From Oscillospiraceae bacterium (GTDB taxonomy: Bacteria > Bacillota > Clostridia > Oscillospirales > Ruminococcaceae), in NCBI GenBank assembly GCA_900752625.1, contig CAADWC010000145.1:1-12131 (forward strand): a stretch of 12,131 nt of DNA, written 5' to 3'. The translations under genes were made by a program, and so were the position numbers. Numbering within the stretch: position 1 is the first letter of the stretch; the number at the start of each line of letters is the position of its first letter. This document shows, piece after piece, positions 6,652 through 12,131 of this stretch. The notes under the pieces are model-generated. The model did no database searches. It saw nothing but the letters and a program-made list of their open reading frames with translations, and was not told the origin of the DNA.

Positions 6652-6703
6652 AAAAAAATCTGGGAATGCTCCACAGGAGCTGAAACCCGCTCGGAACATT
6701 CCC
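6652..6703 (-). terminator. Strong intrinsic terminator between carB-dapF and dapL
   Basis: Read on the minus strand, 6703-6693 pairs with 6672-6662 as an 11-bp stem (GGGAATG...CATTCCC core, one G-U pair). An inner 4-bp stem (6689-6692 with 6677-6680) extends it after a small bulge. A run of seven T residues follows (6658-6652). The hairpin begins about 10 nt after the carB-dapF stop codon, and the dapL ribosome binding site starts right after the T-run. It either ends the carA-carB-dapF message or works as a leaky or regulated attenuator for dapL. Confidence 0.85.
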
Positions 6704-6713
6704 GTAATAACCG

Positions 6714-7577
6714 CTAAATAGTGATGCTTCCGGAGAATACCGTTACTGCGTCGCCGGTAAGATAAACGGCTTCGTCGGTATAACGTATTTTAAGATCTCC
6801 GCCCTTAAGCTTAACGGTTATTTCAGTATTCTTCTGACAATATCCGTTAAGAACGGCGGCAACGGCAGCCGCACAAGCTCCTGTTCCGCAAGCCCATGTC
6901 TCGCCGGATCCTCTTTCCCACACTCTCATTTTTAAAGTATGATCGTCAATCACCTTGATAAACTCAGCATTTACTCTTTCCGGGAAAATCTCGTTGTGCT
7001 CGAATGCGTATCCTACTTTATCAATATCCAATCCGTCAACGTTATCCATGAACACTACAGCATGAGGATTACCCATTGAAACACAGGTAACATTATAGCT
7101 TTCACCGTCGATTTCAACCTTACGGTCTACAACTCTTCCGTTTTCATCAGGTTCAAGGGTAGTAGGAATAAGATTGGGAGCCAGAATTGCCTTGCCCATA
7201 TTTACCGTAGCGCCGTTCACCTCGCCGTAATGACGGGTAAGTGACACCCTCATTATTCCGCTTAGAGTTTCGATAGATATCTCATCGCTGTCTGCAAGTC
7301 CGTTGTCCCTCATAAATTTAGCTACACAACGGATTCCGTTTCCGCACATTTTACCCTCGGAACCGTCAAGATTGAACATTCTCATCTTTCCGTCTGCAAT
7401 CTTTGAACGGCAGATCAAAATCACTCCGTCTCCGCCGATTCCGAAATGTCTGTCGGAAAGCTTAAGCGCAAGTCCCTCCGGATTATCTATCTTCTGCTCA
7501 AAGCAGTTGAAGTAGATATAGTCGTTGCCGCAGCCCTGCATTTTAGTGAATTCAAGCTTCTGCTTTTCCGTTCTCAT
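6714..7577 (-). other. dapF: DapF (diaminopimelate epimerase) module of the fusion
   Basis: Residues 1065-1351 (287 residues if counted from the internal Met) match full-length DapF. Each lobe keeps its catalytic cysteine: Cys1142 in EGKMCGNGIR and Cys1294 in GSGETWACGTGA. The N-terminal FTKMQGCGNDYIYF strand is also present. These residues interconvert LL-DAP and meso-DAP without a cofactor. The module should therefore be active, and it directly uses the product of the neighbouring dapL. Whether it is released, or translated separately from ATG 7577, cannot be decided from sequence, but no ribosome binding site precedes that ATG. Confidence 0.9.
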
Positions 7578-10500
7578 ATTGTTAATATCAACAATTTCAG
7601 TGTTATGCTCGGTAAACTTGCTTCTGATTGAAGCGGCAATGGCGTTCGCAGTGTCAATAGATGTAAGGCAAGGAATATTTCTCTCCACTGTTTTTCTTCT
7701 TATCTTAACCGAATCTCTTGTAGGTATTCTTCCTTTTGACGATGTGGAGATCACATAAGCGATCTTTCCGCTTTCAATAAGAGTAAGGGTATTTTCCTCA
7801 GCCTCATGGATCTTTGCAACCTCTTCAACAGGTATACCGTGATCTCTCAGCACTGCGGCAGTGCCCTTGGTAGAATAAATCTTGAAACCAAGATCATAGA
7901 ACATTTTAGCTGTCTGAGGAATTTCTCCCTTGTCGGAATTTCTTACCGTTATAAGAACTCCGCCCTTCTTGCCGAGCTTGTAGCCCGCCGCCGTAAGGCC
8001 CTTATAAAGAGATTCCTCAAGACTTGAAGCCACTGCAAGTACCTCACCCGTAGACTTCATTTCAGGTCCCAGGTGATTATCCACGTCTATAAGCTTTTCA
8101 AAGGAGAACACAGGAACCTTTACCGCTACATACGGCGAGTTGGGATAAAGACCCGTTCCGTAGCCCATATCAGCCAGCTTTTCGCCAAGCATTGCTCTTG
8201 TGGCAAGATCCACCATAGGAACTCCCGTAACCTTTGAAATATACGGAATAGTTCTTGACGATCTGGGGTTGACCTCGATCACATACAGCTCATCATGATA
8301 GATGAGATACTGAATATTTACAAGACCTTTGGTATTAAGCGAAACCGCCAGACGCTTTGAACAGTCGATAATTCTTTCAGTAAGCTTATCGGAAACGTTC
8401 CATGCAGGATACACTGCAATAGAATCTCCGGAGTGAATACCCGCTCTCTCTATATGCTCCATAATTCCGGGTATAAGAATATCCTCGCCGTCGCAGATAG
8501 CGTCAACCTCGATTTCAGTACCCATAAGATACTTATCTATAAGCACCGGATTCTCGATACCCTGATTCAGAATTATTTCCATATACTCTTTGATATCGTC
8601 GTCGTTGAAGGCAATGATCATATTCTGACCGCCCAGAACATACGAAGGCCGCATAAGTACGGGATAATGAATTCTGTTTGCTATTTCCAGAGCCTCTTCC
8701 GTGGTCATTACCGTGAAGCCCTGCGGACGCTTGATCTTAAGCTCTTCAAGCAGTTCGTCAAAACGTTCTCTGTCCTCCGCCGCATCTATGGAATCCGGAG
8801 GAGTGCCGAGAATATTGACGCCGTTTTCAGCCATATGCTTGGTAAGCTTGATCGCCGTCTGTCCGCCGAAAGCAACAACAACTCCGTAAGGCTTTTCAAC
8901 CTTGATTATATTCATAACATCCTCATTTGTAAGAGGCTCAAAATAAAGTCTGTCGGCGGTATCAAAGTCCGTGGAAACAGTTTCAGGATTATTGTTGACA
9001 ATTACAACGTCAAAACCTTTCTCCTTCAGCGCCCATACGCAGTGAACCGAAGCATAATCAAACTCGATACCCTGACCGATACGGATAGGTCCGGAGCCGA
9101 ATACGATAACCGTTTTATTTCCCGTATGCTTCGACTTGATAAATTCTTCGGCCTCGTCCTCGTTATCATAGGTGGAATAGAAGTAAGGAGTCATTGCCGA
9201 AAATTCTGCTGCACAGGTATCAACCATTTTATATACTGCGTTAAGCGGCTTCTGTATCTTCTCGCCGGACAGCCTTTCGATAACCTTATCGGGATAACCG
9301 AGCTTCTTTGCGTCACGGTAAAGCTCAAAGGAAACGCCGCCCTTTGAAAGTTCTTTCTCAATATCTATCAGCTTGCACAGCTTATTCAAAAACCACTCGT
9401 CGATTTTAGTTATTCCGTGGATCTCGTCAACGGTGACGCCGCGTCTGAGCGCTTCATATACAACAAACAATCTTTCATCGTTACAGTCGTGAAGCTTGGC
9501 TCTGATCTCCTCATCGGAAAACGGCTCCATTTTAGGCGAGATAAGACAGTCATGACCAATTTCCGCACCTCTGACAGCCTTCATGATAGCCTGCTCGAAG
9601 GTAGTGCCGATAGCCATAACCTCGCCGGTAGCCTTCATCTGGGTGCCGAGCTCTCTCTTGGCGTAAACAAATTTATCGAACGGCCACTTCGGCAGCTTAA
9701 CTACAACGTAGTCAAGAGCAGGCTCGAAGCAGGCATAGGTCTTTCCTGTAACGGCATTTTTGATTTCATCAAGAGTATAGCCGATCGCTATCTTCGCCGC
9801 AACCTTGGCTATTGGATATCCGGTAGCCTTGGAAGCCAGTGCTGAAGAGCGCGAAACTCTGGGATTAACCTCGATTACCGCATATTCAAAGCTTTCCGGA
9901 TTCAAAGCAAACTGACAATTGCAGCCTCCCTCCACCTTGAGGGTATCTATTATTTTCAGCGCCGCCGAACGCAGCATCTGATACTCTTTATCCGCAAGAG
10001 TCACGCAGGGCGCTATTACTATAGAATCGCCCGTATGTACGCCGACCGGATCGAAATTTTCCATAGAGCAGACAGTTATTACGTTGCCCTTGGAGTCGCG
10101 CATTACCTCAAACTCGATCTCCTTCCAACCCGCAATGCATTTCTCCACGAGAACCTGCGTAATAGGCGAAAGGTAAAGACCGTTTCTGGTAATTTCCCTG
10201 AGTTCGTCTTCGTTGTTTACTATACCTCCGCCTGTTCCTCCGAGAGTAAAGGCAGGACGGATAATAAGCGGATAGCCGATCCCTTCCTGATTCGCAAAAG
10301 CCACAGCATCCTCGACCGTATTCACGACCAATGACGGTATACACGGCTGATCAATCGACTCCATAGTGTCCTTAAACATCTGTCTGTCCTCAGCCTTGTC
10401 GATAGTTTCAGGATTTGCGCCAAGCAGCTTAACGCCGTACTTATCCAGAAAACCCTCCTTAGCAAGCTGCATGGAAAGGGTAAGACCGGTCTGTCCTCCA

Positions 10501-10769
10501 AGCGTAGAAAGCAGGCTGTCCGGACGTTCCTTTTTAATAACCCTCTTGACTGTTTCAAGTGTAAGAGGCTCAATATATATCTTATCAGCCATAGCCTTGT
10601 CGGTCATGATAGTAGCGGGATTTGAGTTAATAAGAATAACCTCAAGACCCTCCTCTTTCAAAGCACGGCAAGCCTGCGTACCGGCATAATCGAACTCCGC
10701 CGCCTGACCAATAACGATAGGACCGGAGCCTATTACCAGCACTCGCTTTATATCTTTATTTAAAGGCAT
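6714..10769 (-). CDS. carB: Carbamoyl-phosphate synthase large subunit fused to diaminopimelate epimerase
   Basis: One uninterrupted 1351-codon frame. Residues 1-1064 are a complete CarB: N-terminal carboxyphosphate ATP-grasp half (starting GSGPIVIGQ), an oligomerisation region at about 400-550, a second carbamoyl-phosphate ATP-grasp half (GSGPIRIGQG from 558), and an MGS-like allosteric domain from about 936. It takes ammonia from CarA and makes carbamoyl phosphate for arginine and pyrimidines. Residues 1065-1351 are a complete DapF epimerase. GAGGAG (minus strand, 10779-10784) lies 9 nt before ATG 10769, and the carA stop codon overlaps this SD, so the two genes are cotranscribed. The internal ATG at 7575-7577 that could start DapF has no Shine-Dalgarno sequence, which favours a true fusion polypeptide. 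Both normally separate proteins are full length, so this does not look like a degraded gene. Confidence 0.93.
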   Translation of the reverse strand: MPLNKDIKRVLVIGSGPIVIGQAAEFDYAGTQACRALKEEGLEVILINSNPATIMTDKAMADKIYIEPLTLETVKRVIKKERPDSLLSTLGGQTGLTLSMQLAKEGFLDKYGVKLLGANPETIDKAEDRQMFKDTMESIDQPCIPSLVVNTVEDAVAFANQEGIGYPLIIRPAFTLGGTGGGIVNNEDELREITRNGLYLSPITQVLVEKCIAGWKEIEFEVMRDSKGNVITVCSMENFDPVGVHTGDSIVIAPCVTLADKEYQMLRSAALKIIDTLKVEGGCNCQFALNPESFEYAVIEVNPRVSRSSALASKATGYPIAKVAAKIAIGYTLDEIKNAVTGKTYACFEPALDYVVVKLPKWPFDKFVYAKRELGTQMKATGEVMAIGTTFEQAIMKAVRGAEIGHDCLISPKMEPFSDEEIRAKLHDCNDERLFVVYEALRRGVTVDEIHGITKIDEWFLNKLCKLIDIEKELSKGGVSFELYRDAKKLGYPDKVIERLSGEKIQKPLNAVYKMVDTCAAEFSAMTPYFYSTYDNEDEAEEFIKSKHTGNKTVIVFGSGPIRIGQGIEFDYASVHCVWALKEKGFDVVIVNNNPETVSTDFDTADRLYFEPLTNEDVMNIIKVEKPYGVVVAFGGQTAIKLTKHMAENGVNILGTPPDSIDAAEDRERFDELLEELKIKRPQGFTVMTTEEALEIANRIHYPVLMRPSYVLGGQNMIIAFNDDDIKEYMEIILNQGIENPVLIDKYLMGTEIEVDAICDGEDILIPGIMEHIERAGIHSGDSIAVYPAWNVSDKLTERIIDCSKRLAVSLNTKGLVNIQYLIYHDELYVIEVNPRSSRTIPYISKVTGVPMVDLATRAMLGEKLADMGYGTGLYPNSPYVAVKVPVFSFEKLIDVDNHLGPEMKSTGEVLAVASSLEESLYKGLTAAGYKLGKKGGVLITVRNSDKGEIPQTAKMFYDLGFKIYSTKGTAAVLRDHGIPVEEVAKIHEAEENTLTLIESGKIAYVISTSSKGRIPTRDSVKIRRKTVERNIPCLTSIDTANAIAASIRSKFTEHNTEIVDINNMRTEKQKLEFTKMQGCGNDYIYFNCFEQKIDNPEGLALKLSDRHFGIGGDGVILICRSKIADGKMRMFNLDGSEGKMCGNGIRCVAKFMRDNGLADSDEISIETLSGIMRVSLTRHYGEVNGATVNMGKAILAPNLIPTTLEPDENGRVVDRKVEIDGESYNVTCVSMGNPHAVVFMDNVDGLDIDKVGYAFEHNEIFPERVNAEFIKVIDDHTLKMRVWERGSGETWACGTGACAAAVAAVLNGYCQKNTEITVKLKGGDLKIRYTDEAVYLTGDAVTVFSGSITI

Positions 10770-10782
10770 GAATCTTCACTCC

Positions 10783-11856
10783 TCACTTATTTTCATCAAT
10801 CAAAGCCATAAATTTATCGAACAGAAATCCCGTATCCAGCGGACCTCCGCAAGCTTCAGGATGGAACTGAACCGAAAATGCAGGCATATTAAGATAAGTA
10901 ATTCCTTCGCAGGTTCCGTCGTTTGCGTTTACAAAAGAAACCTTGGCATTGTTACCCATCGAATCGTTTATTACCGCATAGCCGTGATTCTGGCTTGTTA
11001 TGTAAACTCTTCCTGTTTCAATCTCGGCAGCGGGCTGATTGGCGCCTCTGTGACCGTATTTGAGCTTTTCGGTCCTGCCGCCCTGCGACAATGCCAGCAG
11101 CTGATGACCAAGACAAATTCCGAAAGTAGGTATTTTCTTTTCCGCAAGCTTTTTAAGCTCCTCAATTATCCCGACGTTTTCAGCCGGATCTCCGGGACCG
11201 TTTGAGAGCATAATTCCATCCGGCTTAAGCTCCTCTACCCTTTCGCAGGTTGTGTAAGCCGGAACAACGGTAACCTCGCAGCCTCTTTTAACAAGCTCCC
11301 GTCTTATATTGTCTTTGGCTCCGAAATCAAAAAGGCACACCCTTCTTTTTATTTCGCCTTCAGGAGCAAAAACACGTTCTTCGCTGCAGGTCGTATTCTT
11401 TACGGCGTCAATGATCTTATAGCTTTTGAGGTCATCGAAGCAAAAACCCGAACCCTCTGTTACGATCTTGCCGTTCATAACTCCCGACTCTCTTACTATC
11501 TTAGTGAGCTGTCTGGTGTCGATTCCATAAAGACCGACGATATTATTCTGCTTTAAAAAAGTGTCAAGATCACCCTCACAACGGAAGTTGCTAGGCTCTT
11601 GACACCAGTCTCTAACAATATAAGCTTTAACGTGCGGACGACCGCTTTCAAAATCAACGGGAATAACTCCGTAATTTCCGATAAGAGGAAAAGTCTGAAC
11701 AACAATCTGACCGTAATAACTCGGGTCTGTCAGCGTTTCCAAATAGCCGGTCATTGCGGTAGTAAAAACAATTTCACCGACAGCCTCTCCTGCGGCTCCG
11801 AAGCTTTTACCTTCAAATATCGTGCCGTTTTCCAATATAAGATATGCTTTCTGCAC
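10783..11856 (-). CDS. carA: Carbamoyl-phosphate synthase small (glutaminase) subunit
   Basis: A 357-residue protein, slightly compact for CarA. The N-terminal CPSase small-chain domain (about 1-150; LENGTIFEGKSFGA, FTTAMTGYLETLTDPSY) is followed by a class I glutamine amidotransferase domain. The nucleophile is Cys248 in GICLGHQ, and His332 and Glu334 in FHPEA complete the triad. It hydrolyses glutamine and feeds ammonia to CarB. The start is GTG (CAC at 11854-11856), placed by AGGAGGAG on the minus strand (11863-11870). The stop codon TGA (10783-10785) lies only 13 nt from the carB start, so the two genes form an operon. A consensus-like promoter stands immediately upstream. The short leader has no room for a PyrR-type attenuator. 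Confidence 0.95.
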   Translation of the reverse strand: MQKAYLILENGTIFEGKSFGAAGEAVGEIVFTTAMTGYLETLTDPSYYGQIVVQTFPLIGNYGVIPVDFESGRPHVKAYIVRDWCQEPSNFRCEGDLDTFLKQNNIVGLYGIDTRQLTKIVRESGVMNGKIVTEGSGFCFDDLKSYKIIDAVKNTTCSEERVFAPEGEIKRRVCLFDFGAKDNIRRELVKRGCEVTVVPAYTTCERVEELKPDGIMLSNGPGDPAENVGIIEELKKLAEKKIPTFGICLGHQLLALSQGGRTEKLKYGHRGANQPAAEIETGRVYITSQNHGYAVINDSMGNNAKVSFVNANDGTCEGITYLNMPAFSVQFHPEACGGPLDTGFLFDKFMALIDENK

Positions 11857-11871
11857 CTATAGCTCCTCCTT

Positions 11872-11881
11872 TTTGCGCAAA
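11872..11881. promoter_or_regulatory. Short palindrome in the carA leader
   Basis: TTTGCGCAAA is a perfect 10-bp palindrome between the predicted transcription start (near 11889) and the carA ribosome binding site. Its position would suit an operator, but it does not resemble an ArgR box and could be chance. Confidence 0.2.
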
Positions 11882-11895
11882 TTTTTACGGTTACA

Positions 11896-11924
11896 ATTAT
11901 AACACACAAAAAACAATTTGTAAA
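11896..11924 (-). promoter_or_regulatory. Promoter of the carA-carB-dapF operon
   Basis: On the minus strand, TTTACA (11924-11919) and TATAAT (11901-11896) are separated by 17 bp. The -10 is perfect consensus and the -35 has one mismatch. The predicted transcription start is near 11889, giving a leader of about 33 nt before the carA GTG. Confidence 0.85.
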
Positions 11925-11984
11925 GTGCTTTTTCAATATTATTTTCTTTCCGTTATAACGCACAAATAAATTCAATATACTTTA

Positions 11985-12131
11985 TTATTTTTGCATATAT
12001 AAATTTGATTTTCCGGAGCAAATTTGATTCCAGCAGCAGTCGCCGCACACTTCGTCAAGTCTTTCGCCCAAAATAACAGCTGTGCGCGCCGACGAGAAAA
12101 ATTCGTCCGCCCTGATTACAGCACCCTCAGA
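11985..12131 (-). CDS. C-terminal end of an unidentified gene, cut by the window edge
   Basis: From the right edge, 48 codons are open on the minus strand and end at TAA 11985-11987. The fragment contains VIRADEFFSSARTAVILGE, followed by a cysteine cluster (CGDCC...C) about 15 residues before the end. I do not recognise the family. The cysteine spacing could suggest metal or Fe-S binding, but it is too short to judge. One other minus-strand frame is also open across most of this stretch, so even the frame is uncertain. If real, it ends 61 bp upstream of the carA -35 box, with no clear terminator between. Confidence 0.4.
   Translation of the reverse strand, partial: SEGAVIRADEFFSSARTAVILGERLDEVCGDCCWNQICSGKSNLYMQK

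Noticed and set aside
6635..6713. Lysine riboswitch or T-box before dapL
   Set aside because: The gap is only 79 nt and holds a simple terminator hairpin. It is far too short for either element.
7560..7640. Frameshift or missed stop creating an artificial CarB-DapF chain
   Set aside because: No homopolymer run is present at the junction, both modules have their full natural length, and the frame is continuous with a plausible linker. Rejected provisionally; reads should confirm it.
8433..9347. Long plus-strand open frame (304 codons) and several shorter ones antisense to carB
   Set aside because: They lie wholly inside the CarB coding region on the opposite strand, have no ribosome binding site and show no recognisable domain. 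They are reading-frame shadows.
11857..11918. PyrR-binding attenuator or arginine-type operator before carA
   Set aside because: The leader is only about 33 nt, with no terminator hairpin and no sequence like a PyrR loop or ArgR box.

Overview
This window looks like a chromosomal segment of a low-to-moderate GC Gram-positive anaerobe of the class Clostridia, with a Ruminococcus/Oscillospirales-type genome as the best guess. The grounds are strong AGGAGG-type ribosome binding sites, consensus TTGACA/TATAAT promoters with 17-bp spacers, U-tailed hairpin terminators, an Lsa/CplR-type ABC-F protein, and the diaminopimelate aminotransferase (DapL) route to meso-DAP. The taxonomic call is an inference from gene content; no marker gene is present.

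Layout. Positions 1-414 hold a perfect-consensus promoter and a long regulated leader containing a three-codon upstream ORF (M-R-I-stop), mutually exclusive hairpins and an intrinsic terminator. The leader precedes an antibiotic-resistance ABC-F ribosome-protection gene (415-1926, +). A second perfect-consensus promoter overlaps a 15-bp-arm inverted repeat, a likely autoregulatory operator, and drives a MarR-family regulator (2063-2500, +). A 259-nt non-coding but apparently structured gap leads to an 862-residue fusion of acyl-adenylating ligase, acyl carrier protein and PlsC acyltransferase (2760-5348, +). A bidirectional terminator (5363-5392) separates the plus-strand genes from a convergent minus-strand block.

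The minus-strand block reads right to left. It starts with the C-terminal end of an unidentified gene at the window edge, then a clear promoter and carA (GTG start). Next comes a single 1351-codon reading frame joining a full-length CarB to a full-length diaminopimelate epimerase (DapF). A strong intrinsic terminator follows, and then dapL. CarA and CarB make carbamoyl phosphate for arginine and pyrimidines. DapL makes LL-DAP and DapF converts it to meso-DAP for lysine and peptidoglycan, so two consecutive DAP steps flank the terminator and one of them is physically fused to carbamoyl-phosphate synthetase.

The most notable items are the in-frame CarB-DapF fusion, the four-segment attenuator in front of the ABC-F gene, the ligase-ACP-PlsC fusion with a non-canonical adenylation P-loop, and the structured leader between marR and that fusion gene. 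No mobile element, CRISPR array, tRNA or rRNA was seen.
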